Below, piece after piece: positions 1 through 7,717 of a stretch of 64,000 nt of DNA. The notes below the pieces were generated by a model. The model was not told the DNA's origin, searched no databases, and was given only the letters and a program-made list of their open reading frames with translations. Made by a program: the position numbers and the translations under genes. Each line of letters opens with the position of its first letter. Positions within the stretch are counted from its first letter, which is position 1. The DNA comes from an uncultured bacterium (GTDB lineage: Bacteria; Bacteroidota; Rhodothermia; Rhodothermales; Rubricoccaceae), in assembly GCA_947493945.1 (NCBI GenBank), contig CANLSR010000001.1, forward strand, positions 1-64,000. Reading direction: 5' to 3'.

Positions 1-85
1 AAGCGGGGAAGCGGGGAAGCGGGGAAGCGGGGAAGCGGGGAAGCGGGGAAGCGGGGAAGCGGGGAAGCGGGGAAGCGGGGAAGCG
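1..85. repeat. Octanucleotide tandem repeat (AAGCGGGG)n
   Basis: Ten perfect copies of the 8-bp unit AAGCGGGG run from the first base of the window to 80, followed by a partial AAGCG. The array is cut by the window edge, so its full length is unknown. It is non-coding as far as I can see and lies about 130 bp upstream of the HD phosphohydrolase gene. Bases 86-216 hold nothing else that I can recognise. Confidence 0.95.
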
Positions 86-216
86 AAGGTGCCTGGCCCG
101 AGCGCCGGGGTCAAGCCAAGCTTCGCCACTACGAGCCTCCGTGCCCACGCGCTTCCACGCCTAGCCGGGATCTTCCGGCCCGCCGGCCGGGTCCATCCGT
201 CCCCTCTCGCGCGCCC

Positions 217-1530
217 GTGCCCAGTCGGTTTACCCTGTTCAATGACCCCGTCCACGGGTTTGTGTCGGTGCCGAAGGGGCTGGTGCTGGGGCTGATCGAG
301 ACGCCCGAGGTCCAGCGTTTAAGGCGGATCCGCCAGCTGGGGCTGGGGTTCCTGGTGTTCCCCGGCGCCGTCCACACGCGGTTCGAGCACGGGATCGGGG
401 CGATGGCGCTGATGCAGGAGGCGCTCGACACGCTGCGCGAGAAGGGGACGGTGATGGACACCGACGAGATCGACGGGGCGCTCGCGGCGGCGCTGCTCCA
501 CGACATCGGCCACGGGCCGTTCTCGCACACCCTAGAGCACCAGCTCGTGCCGCCCGGCCCGTCGGGGCGGCCGTACCACCACGAGCGGATGAGCCGGGCG
601 CTGATCGGGCGCGTCGACCGCCGGCTGGGCGGCCGGCTGGCCACGGCCCTCGCCATCTTCGACGGCACCTACGAGCGGCCGTTCTTCCACAGCCTGGTGT
701 CGAGCCAGCTCGACATGGACCGGCTGGACTACCTCCGCCGCGACTCGTTCTACACCGGCGTCGCCGAGGGCGTGGTCGGCGTGGCGCGCGTTATCAAAAC
801 GATGCGGGTCGAGGCGGGCGGAGGCCGAATCGTGATCGAGTCGAAGGGCGCGTACGCCGTCGAGAACGTGCTCCTGAGCCGGCGCCTGATGTACTGGCAG
901 GTCTACCTCCACAAGACCGTGATCGCGGCGGACCACGTGCTCCGCTCGGCGTTCGCCCGGGCGCGCGAGCGCTGGGGGCGCGACCCGGCGCTGCAAGCGA
1001 CCGCGCCCAGCCTAGCGTTTTTCCTGGCCGGCGACGTCACGGCCGACGACCTCGACGCGCCCGAGGCCGCCGGCCCCCAGAGCGACCGTCACGACGCGCT
1101 GCTCGACGCCTTCGTCGCCTTGGACGACACCGACGTGCTCTACAGCCTCAAGCGGTGGACCGAGTCCGACGACCGCGTGCTGGCGGACCTGGCGCGCCGG
1201 TTCGTCACCCGCGACCTGTTCCGCACCACGCCGCTCGACGCGCGCCCCACCGACGCCCAGCGCGCCGACTGGCACGCGCGCACCGCCGACTGGTTGGTGG
1301 CGGAGGGCCTCTCCGCCCGCGCCGACGCCGACGGTGCCGCCGACTACTACGTCGCCAGCGGCACCGCCCGGCTGTCGGCCTACGACGCCGACGCCGACGC
1401 GATCTCGATCCTGGAGCGCGACGGGACCGTCCGCGAGCTGACCGAGGCCGCGGGCGCGCCGACCGCCAGCGCCCTGGAGGCGCGGCGCGAGCAGGCCTAC
1501 GTGTGTCTTCCCAAGCCCGTCCAGCCGTGA
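217..1530 (+). CDS. HD-domain phosphohydrolase (dNTPase/SAMHD1-like)
   Basis: The 437-aa protein has the HD metal-binding signature of the dGTPase/SAMHD1-like superfamily: HTRFEH at residues 53-58, LLHDIGHGPFSH at 93-104 with the His95-Asp96 doublet, and a downstream acid in QLDMDRLDYLRRDS around 164-177. Known relatives hydrolyse nucleotides or nucleoside triphosphates in the cytoplasm, but the substrate cannot be read from sequence. The start is a GTG, chosen because homology begins at once (RFTLFNDPVHGF). Its stop codon overlaps the GTG of the next gene (GTGA at 1527-1530), so the two are probably translated together. Family assignment is firm; function is not. Confidence 0.9.
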   Translation: MPSRFTLFNDPVHGFVSVPKGLVLGLIETPEVQRLRRIRQLGLGFLVFPGAVHTRFEHGIGAMALMQEALDTLREKGTVMDTDEIDGALAAALLHDIGHGPFSHTLEHQLVPPGPSGRPYHHERMSRALIGRVDRRLGGRLATALAIFDGTYERPFFHSLVSSQLDMDRLDYLRRDSFYTGVAEGVVGVARVIKTMRVEAGGGRIVIESKGAYAVENVLLSRRLMYWQVYLHKTVIAADHVLRSAFARARERWGRDPALQATAPSLAFFLAGDVTADDLDAPEAAGPQSDRHDALLDAFVALDDTDVLYSLKRWTESDDRVLADLARRFVTRDLFRTTPLDARPTDAQRADWHARTADWLVAEGLSARADADGAADYYVASGTARLSAYDADADAISILERDGTVRELTEAAGAPTASALEARREQAYVCLPKPVQP

Positions 1531-2546
1531 CCGCGATCTCCGTCCACCACGACGACGCGCGCCACGCCCAGCCGGGCCACCCCGAGCGGCCGGCGCGGCT
1601 GGCGGCCATCCGCCACGCGCTGGCCGGCGCCGGGCTGGCGGGCCTGGCGCGCGTGGCCGGCGAGCCGGCGCCGCGAGGCGCGCTCGAACGCGTCCACGGC
1701 CCCGCCTACCTCGACCTGCTGGAGACGTTCTGCGAGCGCGGCGGCGGCGACCTCGACATCGACACGTATGCCACGCCGGCCTCCCTCGACGTCGCCCGCC
1801 AGTCGTGCGGCGACCTGCTGGCGGTCGTGGACGCGGTGATGACACGCAAGGCCGCCAACGGGCTCGCCCTGGGGCGCCCGCCGGGCCACCACGTGCGGCC
1901 GCTGGTGGCGATGGGCTTTGGCCTGCTCTCGAACGCCGCCGTCGCGGCCCGCCACGCCCAGGCCGCCCACGGCGCCGAGCGCGTGATGATTGTGGACCTG
2001 GACGCGCACCACGGCAACGGCACCGAGGAGGCGTTCGCCGACGACCCCAGCGTGCTGTTCGTCTCGTCGCACCAGGCCGACATCTACCCCGCGACGGGCG
2101 CCCTGGCCGACGTCGGCGCCGGGGCCGGCGAGGGGTTCACCGTCAACCTGCCGGTGCCGGCGGGGACGGGCGACGAGCTGGCCGGGCTCTACCGCGAGGT
2201 GCTGCCCCCGCTGGCGGCCCGGTTCCGGCCGGACGTGGTGCTCCTGTCGCTGGGCACCGACGCCCACCGCCTGGACCCACTCGCCAACCTGTCGCTCAGC
2301 GTCACCGGCCTGGTCGAGGCCGTGTCGGTGGTCCACGAGATCGCCCACGACGCGGCCGGCGGCCGGTTGGTGGGCACGCTGGAGGGCGGCTACCACGTCG
2401 ACGCGCTGGCGGCGACCGTCGTCGCGGTGCTCCGCCGCTTGCAGGACCCGGCGGCCGAGATCACCGACCCGTTCGGCCCGACGAGCCGCCCGGCCCACGA
2501 CCTCGCCCCGCTCGCGGAGGCCGTCCGCCAGCTGCACGGGCTGTAG
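1527..2546 (+). CDS. Histone-deacetylase family deacylase (AcuC/HDAC class II-like)
   Basis: The 339-aa protein is close to the usual length of bacterial HDAC-fold amidohydrolases. Visible motifs are GRPPGHH (residues 117-122, catalytic His pair), VDLDAHHGNGTEE (156-168, zinc-binding Asp and His), GTDAHRLDP (243-251, third zinc Asp) and GGYHVDALA near the end. These enzymes remove acyl groups from lysine side chains, polyamines or small molecules; which applies here is unknown. The start is the GTG overlapping the stop of the HD phosphohydrolase, the only sensible start before the conserved VHHDDARHAQPGHPERP segment. The 4-bp overlap suggests one operon and possibly a shared role in nucleotide or acyl turnover, which is inference. 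Confidence 0.9.
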   Translation: MTAISVHHDDARHAQPGHPERPARLAAIRHALAGAGLAGLARVAGEPAPRGALERVHGPAYLDLLETFCERGGGDLDIDTYATPASLDVARQSCGDLLAVVDAVMTRKAANGLALGRPPGHHVRPLVAMGFGLLSNAAVAARHAQAAHGAERVMIVDLDAHHGNGTEEAFADDPSVLFVSSHQADIYPATGALADVGAGAGEGFTVNLPVPAGTGDELAGLYREVLPPLAARFRPDVVLLSLGTDAHRLDPLANLSLSVTGLVEAVSVVHEIAHDAAGGRLVGTLEGGYHVDALAATVVAVLRRLQDPAAEITDPFGPTSRPAHDLAPLAEAVRQLHGL

Positions 2547-2562
2547 TCACGGCCGGCGTGGC

Positions 2563-4119
2563 CTAGTTGGGCGAGGCGCGCCGCGGCGATCGGCACGGCC
2601 CGAAGGCGCGCGGCCGGCCCGTCCGCGGGTCGACGGGCAGGATCGCCGTCTCGCGCCCCATCCGCTCGGGGTCCTCGGACGCCCCGTACGCCAGCATCGC
2701 CGTCAGCGTCGCGTTCTGCTTGAGGTCGTCGAACACGATCTTGTCGTAGGTGTCGAGGGTCGTGTGCCACGTGTACTGCCGGTACTCGTCGTAGGGCGAC
2801 TGCAGGCGCAGGACCGGGGCCCCGGCGCAGACGAACGACGTGTGGTCGCTGCCCCGGTTGTTCTGCTCGCCGGGCACCTCGACGGTCACTTGGGCCTGGA
2901 TCTCAGTCGGGACGGCGGCCATCCAGACCGGCAGGTGCCGGGCGGTGTCGAGGAACCCCTGGCCCTCGATCCGCTCGAAGCGCCACGTCCCGTTGTCCTG
3001 GTTGAAGCCGACCTGGAGCCCGTCCACCACCTCGGGGTGGTCCTCGCGGAACGTCCCCGACCCGACCAGCCCCACCTCCTCGGCGCCCCAGTGGCCCACC
3101 AGGATGGTGCGGCGGGGGGCCGGGTAGGTGGCTTTCAAGATGCGCATGGCTTCGAGCATCACGATGGTGCCCGTCCCGTTGTCCGTCGCGCCCGTGGCCG
3201 CGTGCCACGAGTCGAGGTGGGCGCTCAGCAGCACGTACTCGTCGGGCAACTCGGTCCCCCGCATCTCGGCGATGACGTTGAACTGGGGCACCTCGCCAAG
3301 GTCTTGGGCCTGGGCGTCCACGCGGATGCGGGGCGCGTGGCCCGACGCCGCCAGGCGCGCCAGGAGCCCGTAGTCCTCGCACGACACGTCGAGGCCCACG
3401 GCCCGCTGGTTGTCGGTGTCGAACACCTTGTTGGCGCCCCACCCACGGGACCACCGCGACGACAGCGTGCCCGCGATGCCGGCGGCTTCGAGCCGTCGTG
3501 TGCGGTCACGCGGCGATCCGAGGGCCTCCATCCGCTGTGCCCACTCTCGCCGCAAAGCCGTGCGGAGCGAGTCGAGACGCTCGACGGTCTCGGGGCGGGC
3601 GTTGGCCGCCAACTCGTGCGGAGCGCGGCACGTCGGCTCGGGCGCGTCCGTCAGGACGTAGGCGCCGTCCAGCGTGGCCAGCCAGGCGTCGGCCGTCTCC
3701 GGCGTCAGGTCGGCGGGCGGCATCGTGACCGGACCCTCGACGGGTCCGTCGGTGGCGGGGCTCCAGGCCAGGATCTCCGCCACGAGCGGCTGCACGCGGG
3801 GCGCCGTCATCTCGACGTGGAGAGCGCCGGGCTGCCAGCCGTTCCATGTGCCGTACTCTTCCCTCCGCGCCGGCACGCCCCAGCCCTGGTAGGTCTCCAG
3901 CAGCCATTCCTGCGCCTGCTCAAGACCAGGAGAGCCCGCCAGCCGGGGGCCGATCACGTCGACCAGCCTGTGCGCCAGCGGCTCGGTCTGGGAACGGTCC
4001 ATCCCCTCGGTCCACATCTGGCGGATCACCGGGTCGTCGGTGGGGAAGTGCTGGGCGCCGCTGGGCGGCGCCCACGCGATGGCAAAAAGGGTGGCGACCG
4101 ACAAGGCGAGGCGGTGCAT
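2563..4119 (-). CDS. Secreted M28-family zinc metallopeptidase
   Basis: The 518-aa protein starts with a signal peptide (MHRLALSVATLFAIAWAPPSGAQ). The catalytic M28 domain is in the C-terminal half: SAHLDSW with His301, ATDNGTG with bridging Asp313, GAEEVG with Glu347/348, and GSDHTSF with His426. The N-terminal 280 residues probably contain the PA-like insert common in secreted aminopeptidases of this family. It should release N-terminal residues from peptides outside the cytoplasm. A longer reading from 4194 adds 25 residues without a signal sequence, so the ATG at 4119 is preferred. It is convergent with the HDAC-like gene, with only 16 bp between stops. Confidence 0.9.
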   Translation of the reverse strand: MHRLALSVATLFAIAWAPPSGAQHFPTDDPVIRQMWTEGMDRSQTEPLAHRLVDVIGPRLAGSPGLEQAQEWLLETYQGWGVPARREEYGTWNGWQPGALHVEMTAPRVQPLVAEILAWSPATDGPVEGPVTMPPADLTPETADAWLATLDGAYVLTDAPEPTCRAPHELAANARPETVERLDSLRTALRREWAQRMEALGSPRDRTRRLEAAGIAGTLSSRWSRGWGANKVFDTDNQRAVGLDVSCEDYGLLARLAASGHAPRIRVDAQAQDLGEVPQFNVIAEMRGTELPDEYVLLSAHLDSWHAATGATDNGTGTIVMLEAMRILKATYPAPRRTILVGHWGAEEVGLVGSGTFREDHPEVVDGLQVGFNQDNGTWRFERIEGQGFLDTARHLPVWMAAVPTEIQAQVTVEVPGEQNNRGSDHTSFVCAGAPVLRLQSPYDEYRQYTWHTTLDTYDKIVFDDLKQNATLTAMLAYGASEDPERMGRETAILPVDPRTGRPRAFGPCRSPRRASPN

Positions 4120-4203
4120 TCGTGTAGGGAGGTTGGGGAACGGCCGACCGGTGGGCGCACCAAGGTATAGGTAGACGCGCGTCGCCCCGCCCACGACCTC
4201 GGC

Positions 4204-4230
4204 CCGCTGGCGGAGGCGGTCCGCCAGCGG
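4204..4230. repeat. GCTGGCGG/CCGCCAGC palindrome, copy 1
   Basis: Perfect 10-bp inverted repeat CCGCTGGCGG / CCGCCAGCGG with a 7-nt loop, immediately downstream of the prmC stop at 4243 and upstream of the M28 peptidase gene. Its position after a stop would suit a hairpin that stabilises or ends the transcript, but there is no T tract. Confidence 0.8.
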
Positions 4231-4242
4231 CGCGGGCTCCCG

Positions 4243-5100
4243 TCACGCCGGGCGGCGGGCGACGGCGATGCGGTCGCGGCCGGCGAGGTCGGGGCGGATC
4301 TCGGCGCCTTCGAGCCCGGCCTCGGCCCAGAGCGCGGCGACGGCCCGCCCGTGGTCGGCGTGCGTTTCGGCGACCAACCAGCCGCCCGGCGCCAGCAAGC
4401 GGCCGGCGTGGCCGGCCAGGGCGCGGTAGAACACCAGCGGGTCGGCGTCGGGCACGAACAGCGCCGTGCCGGGCTCGTGGTCGCGCACCTCGCGCTGGAG
4501 CCCGGCGCGCTCGGCGTCGGGCACGTAGGGCGGGTTGGACACGACGAGCGAGAACAGGGGCGGCACGCCGTCGGCGAACGACGGCCGGAGCGCGTCGGCC
4601 TCCACGAACGTGACGTCTAACCCCAGCTCCTCGGCGTTGCCGGCGGCCACCGCCAGCGCGGCGGGCGACACGTCGACGGCGAACACCTGGGCCTCGGGCC
4701 GCTCGCTCTTGACGGCCAGGGCGACGGCGCCGCTGCCTGTCCCCACGTCCAGCACGCACGGCGCCTCCAGGTCGCGGACGAGCCCTAGGGCGTGCTCGGC
4801 GACGCTCTCGGTCTCGGGCCGAGGGATCAGCACGGCCGGCGTGACGGCCAGTCTCAGCCCGTAGAAGTCGGCCGAGCCGATCACGTACTGGACCGGCTCG
4901 CCGGTCGCGCGGCGGTCGACCAGGCGGTCGGCGAGCGCCGCCTCGGCGGGCTCCAGCACGAGGTCGGGCCGGGCGTAGAGGTCGACGCGGCGGGCGCCGG
5001 TAGCGTGCTCCACGATCCACTCGGCGGTGCGGCGCGCGTCCTCCACGCCGGCGTCGGAGAGCCGGGCGACGGCGGCGTCGAGGAGGTCACGTCGGGTCAC
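4243..5100 (-). CDS. prmC: Peptide chain release factor N5-glutamine methyltransferase
   Basis: The 285-aa protein methylates the Gln of the GGQ motif in release factors using S-adenosylmethionine. It shows the family plan: a helical N-terminal domain ending in QYVIGSADFYG (71-81), the SAM-binding loop LDVGTGSG (117-124) and the substrate-binding NPPY (189-192). Length is normal. It stands alone here, without prfA beside it, and diverges from the broken SDR gene at 5194 across a 93-bp gap. Identification is secure from the NPPY and QY motifs together. Confidence 0.93.
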   Translation of the reverse strand: MTRRDLLDAAVARLSDAGVEDARRTAEWIVEHATGARRVDLYARPDLVLEPAEAALADRLVDRRATGEPVQYVIGSADFYGLRLAVTPAVLIPRPETESVAEHALGLVRDLEAPCVLDVGTGSGAVALAVKSERPEAQVFAVDVSPAALAVAAGNAEELGLDVTFVEADALRPSFADGVPPLFSLVVSNPPYVPDAERAGLQREVRDHEPGTALFVPDADPLVFYRALAGHAGRLLAPGGWLVAETHADHGRAVAALWAEAGLEGAEIRPDLAGRDRIAVARRPA

Positions 5101-5193
5101 GGCAGCGCGGGGGCGTGCGGTAGAATAGCGCGCGCGCCGCCCCGCCGGCGGTGGCCGCGGGCGTTCTTGGGCCGAGCCCCCCTCCCCTGCCCG

Positions 5194-5778
5194 ATGCCCG
5201 ACTCGTTTTACCGTAGCCGCACGGCCTTGGTCGCCGGCGCCTCGGCCGGCATCGGCGCCGACCTGGCCCGCCAGCTGGGCGCGGCCGGCGCGCGCGTGGT
5301 GCTGGTGGCCCGGCGCGAGCGCGCCCTCGACGCCGTCGCCGACGCGGTCCGCCAGGCGGGCGGAGCGGCCGTCGTGGTCGCGGCCGACCTGGAGCCGCCC
5401 GGCGCCGCCGCCGCGCTGGCGGACCGACTCGACCGAGCCGGCGAGACCGTCGACGTGCTGGTCAACAACGCCGGGTTCGGCATCCAGGCGCCGCTACTCG
5501 ACACCGACGCCGGTTAGGTGGACGGCATGGTCGGGCTCAACGTCGCCGCGCTGACCGGGCTCACGCGCCGGCTGGTGCCCGGCATGGTGGCGCGCGGGCA
5601 CGGCGGCGTGCTCAACGTGGCCAGCATCGCCGCGTTTACGACGGCGCCCCGGTTCGCCGTCTACGCCGCCAGCAAGGCCTACGTGCTCTCGTTTACCGAG
5701 GCGCCGTGGGCGGAGCTGCGCCGCACGCCCGTCGCGCTCCTCCAGGCCACGAGCCGGATCGTCAAGCGAGCCGAGTAA
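5194..5778 (+). pseudogene. Short-chain dehydrogenase/reductase, interrupted by TAG and truncated
   Basis: One reading frame encodes an SDR Rossmann core: AGASAGIG cofactor loop, NNAG, a Ser in NVASIAAF and the catalytic YAASK. It is broken by an in-frame TAG at 5515-5517, just after NNAGFGIQAPLLDTDAG, and continues in the same frame from 5518. The C-terminal third is also missing: after the helix following YAASK the frame ends in an unrelated tail (TSRIVKRAE) about 60-70 residues early for the family. Two independent lesions argue for a decayed gene rather than a sequencing slip. It ends 25 bp before a dispersed palindrome. Confidence 0.85.
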
Positions 5779-5803
5779 ACCCAGAATCGCCGGATTCGTC
5801 ACG

Positions 5804-5831
5804 GTAGGGGCGTATTGCACTACGCCCCTAC
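5804..5831. repeat. GTAGGGGC palindrome, copy 1
   Basis: Perfect 11-bp arms GTAGGGGCGTA / TACGCCCCTAC around a 6-nt loop (TTGCAC). It is 26/28 identical to the core of the copy at 43282-43317 and shares its ends with the larger copy at 28100-28170. It lies between the broken SDR gene and acyP. Confidence 0.85.
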
Positions 5832-5897
5832 GGACGACCTCGGAGGCGCAGCGCGCGCTCAATCCGCTACGGATCTACCGGACTTGAGTACAACGCG

Positions 5898-6206
5898 TCA
5901 GCGTGCGATGCGGAAGCCGCCCGGCTCGTCCCGGCTCTCCGTCCGCTCGGCCGCCACGTCGTCGACCGACGCGCCGGGCGGGCCGCCCCAGAGCAGGCGC
6001 GTCAGCCGGTCGAGCGCTTCGGGCGTGCCCTCGGCCACCAGCCGCACCGTGCCGTCGGGCTCGTTGCGCACCCAGCCGTCCAGCGCCAGCTTCGCGGCCC
6101 AGCGCTGGACGTAGCGGCGGAAGCCGACGCCCTGGACGCGCCCGCTCACCGTCGCCTCGGCCCGCTGGCGGCGCCCGCCAGCGGGAGAGCCGGTCGGGCT
6201 AGGCAC
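5898..6206 (-). CDS. acyP: Acylphosphatase
   Basis: This 102-aa reading frame carries the acylphosphatase fold signature: VSGRVQGVGFRRYV with the phosphate-binding Arg, and GWVRNEPDGTV with the catalytic Asn. The enzyme hydrolyses acyl phosphates such as 1,3-bisphosphoglycerate in the cytoplasm. Family members usually start only a few residues before the VQGVGF motif, yet here about 20 precede it. Residues 8-16 are encoded by a dispersed palindrome (6161-6185). A GTG at codon 20 would give an 83-aa protein and cannot be ruled out. The ATG at 6206 overlaps the end of phhA by 8 bp, so translation is probably coupled. Confidence 0.88.
   Translation of the reverse strand: MPSPTGSPAGGRRQRAEATVSGRVQGVGFRRYVQRWAAKLALDGWVRNEPDGTVRLVAEGTPEALDRLTRLLWGGPPGASVDDVAAERTESRDEPGGFRIAR
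6161..6185. repeat. GCTGGCGG/CCGCCAGC palindrome, copy 2 (inside acyP)
   Basis: Perfect 11-bp arms CCCGCTGGCGG / CCGCCAGCGGG with loop CGC. It lies 14 bp past the phhA stop and within the first codons of the acyP reading frame, encoding residues 8-16 if translation begins at 6206. Confidence 0.85.
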
Positions 6207-7032
6207 CGTCGGGGAGCAGGCCCCGGTCGCCGGCCCAGGCGCGGAAGTCGGTCTCGAGCTGCTCGAACGAGTCGAGCACGAACAGCGTCGGCTGGAGGTG
6301 CCACACGTCGTAGTCCTGGGCGATCACGGCGTCGACCGAGAACGGGACCTTCTCGACCTGGTCGGAGAGCGCGTGCTGGACCTCGTCCTTGGACGACAGG
6401 ATGCCGGCGCCGAAGATCCGCTCGCCCTCGTCCTGGCGGATCAGCCCGAACTCGACCGTGAACCAGTGCAGCCGCTCCAGCGACTGGCGGTCGACGCCCT
6501 CGGCGTGCAGCGCCGACTGGCCGAACAGGTGGTAGAAGTCGGCAAAGGCCGGCTCGGTCAGCATCGGCATGTGGCCGAACATGTCGTGGAAGCAGTCCGG
6601 CGCCGGCGTGTAGTCCAGCTCGTCCTTGCGCCGGATGTAGTCCGTCGAGGGGAAGACGCGGTCGGAGAGCAGGCCGAAAAAGTCCCGCTCGTGGAGCAGG
6701 CCCGGGATGCGGGCGATCCGCCAGCCGGCGGCGTCCTCCATGCGGCGGCTGAGGTCCTTGAGGTGGGGGATCTCGCGCGGGCCCATGCCCAACGTCTCGA
6801 CGCCTTCGAGGTAGGCCTCGCCGGCGCGGCCGGGCAGCATCGACATCTGGCGCTGGAACAGGAAGCGCCAGTTTTCCTGGCTCTCCTCGTCGTACACCGG
6901 CGGCGTGATCTCGTCGCCGACCGGCGGCGGGCCGTCCAGGTTCTGGGGCACGCAGCGGGGGTCGGTGGCGCCGCCGTCGGCGGGCGGCTTCTCGTAGGCG
7001 GAGACGGGGGCGTCGGAGTCGGGGTTGGTCAT
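6199..7032 (-). CDS. phhA: Phenylalanine-4-hydroxylase
   Basis: The 277-aa aromatic amino acid hydroxylase converts phenylalanine to tyrosine with O2 and a pterin cofactor. The non-haem iron ligands are visible: His149 and His154 in PDCFHDMFGHMPML and Glu194 in WFTVEFGLI. It is the short monofunctional bacterial form with no ACT regulatory domain. Its 3' end overlaps acyP. A pterin-4a-carbinolamine dehydratase partner is not in the window. Assignment is secure. Confidence 0.95.
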   Translation of the reverse strand: MTNPDSDAPVSAYEKPPADGGATDPRCVPQNLDGPPPVGDEITPPVYDEESQENWRFLFQRQMSMLPGRAGEAYLEGVETLGMGPREIPHLKDLSRRMEDAAGWRIARIPGLLHERDFFGLLSDRVFPSTDYIRRKDELDYTPAPDCFHDMFGHMPMLTEPAFADFYHLFGQSALHAEGVDRQSLERLHWFTVEFGLIRQDEGERIFGAGILSSKDEVQHALSDQVEKVPFSVDAVIAQDYDVWHLQPTLFVLDSFEQLETDFRAWAGDRGLLPDGA

Positions 7033-7131
7033 CGGATCGGGAAGCGTGGAGTGGATTTAAACTAGCGGAGGCCGTCGGCGAGCGCCGCGCCGGGGCGTTC
7101 GCGGCGAGCGCCCGGGCCCTGCCGGTGTTCC

Positions 7132-7164
7132 GCGTCGCGCGGCGTGACCCAGGGCGCGCGACGC
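7132..7164 (-). terminator. Candidate hairpin downstream of small membrane protein genes
   Basis: Ten-bp perfect inverted repeat GCGTCGCGCG / CGCGCGACGC with a 13-nt loop, between the small membrane protein stop at 7208 and the phhA start at 7032. No T tract follows, so it is only a possible terminator or RNA-stabilising hairpin. Confidence 0.4.
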
Positions 7165-7207
7165 GCAGCACACGGCCTGCCCCGCCGAGAGCGACGCGAG
7201 GCGGCGG

Positions 7208-7432
7208 TCAGGACTTGGGCAGCACGTCGTCGCGGACGTGGGCGCCGTCGTCCACCTTCTCGCGCGTCGCCAGCACCACGCCGACGCCGACGACGAGCGC
7301 CACGACGACGGTGACGAGCCAGTTGGTCTCGCCGTCGCCGGTCATGCGGGGGATGACGATGGCGGCGATGAGCCCGGCCGAGAGCGCGGCGATCACGGCG
7401 GTCACCCAGCGGTAGTTGGTTCCTGAGGTCAT
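7208..7432 (-). CDS. Small membrane protein, two transmembrane segments
   Basis: I do not recognise this 74-aa protein. It has two hydrophobic stretches (WVTAVIAALSAGLIAAIVIP and NWLVTVVVALVVGVGVVLAT) separated by a short polar loop, and a charged C-terminal tail. The ATG at 7432 overlaps the stop of the upstream gene in an ATGA arrangement, so the pair looks translationally coupled and may form a two-component membrane unit. No function can be assigned. Confidence 0.65.
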   Translation of the reverse strand: MTSGTNYRWVTAVIAALSAGLIAAIVIPRMTGDGETNWLVTVVVALVVGVGVVLATREKVDDGAHVRDDVLPKS

Positions 7433-7635
7433 GGCGGAGGGGGGTTGGAGCGCCGGGCGGCGCGGAGGACGAGGGCGAGCAGGAGGGTGCCGGCCAGCGC
7501 GACGCCGGCCCGGAGCGAGGCCACGCTCGTCCACCCCAGGCCCGTCTGGACCGCCTCGACGGTCCAGTAGATGTAGGCGGCGGCGGCGATCCCGCACCCG
7601 AAGGCCAGAACGAGACGTTCGGGGGGAAGGTTCAC
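7429..7635 (-). CDS. Small membrane protein, two transmembrane segments
   Basis: An unrecognised 68-aa protein with two predicted membrane spans (LVLAFGCGIAAAAYIYW and AGVALAGTLLLALVLRAA), a basic cytoplasmic end (RAARRSN) and a proline tail. It is the first of a coupled pair with the gene at 7208-7432. The coding case rests on clean hydrophobic patterning and the ATGA overlap; homology would have to confirm it. Confidence 0.6.
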   Translation of the reverse strand: MNLPPERLVLAFGCGIAAAAYIYWTVEAVQTGLGWTSVASLRAGVALAGTLLLALVLRAARRSNPPPP

Positions 7636-7653
7636 GGGCGGGCTCGGGTCTCG

Positions 7654-7694
7654 GCTGGCGGTCGGTCTCGGCGGCGCGGGCGTCGGCCGCCAGC
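7654..7694. repeat. GCTGGCGG/CCGCCAGC palindrome, copy 3
   Basis: Eight-bp arms GCTGGCGG / CCGCCAGC with a 25-nt loop, in the gap between nagZ (stop at 7718) and the small membrane protein pair. Confidence 0.7.
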
Positions 7695-7717
7695 GGGGCG
7701 CGCGCGGCGGCGGTGGA

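Noticed and set aside
1..85. CRISPR array
   Set aside because: Units are 8 bp with no spacers; it is a simple tandem repeat. No cas gene is near.
1990..4170. Very long plus-strand open frame across the HDAC and M28 genes
   Set aside because: It covers the HDAC-like gene out of frame and the M28 gene in antisense, and its product is low-complexity Arg/Pro/Gly.
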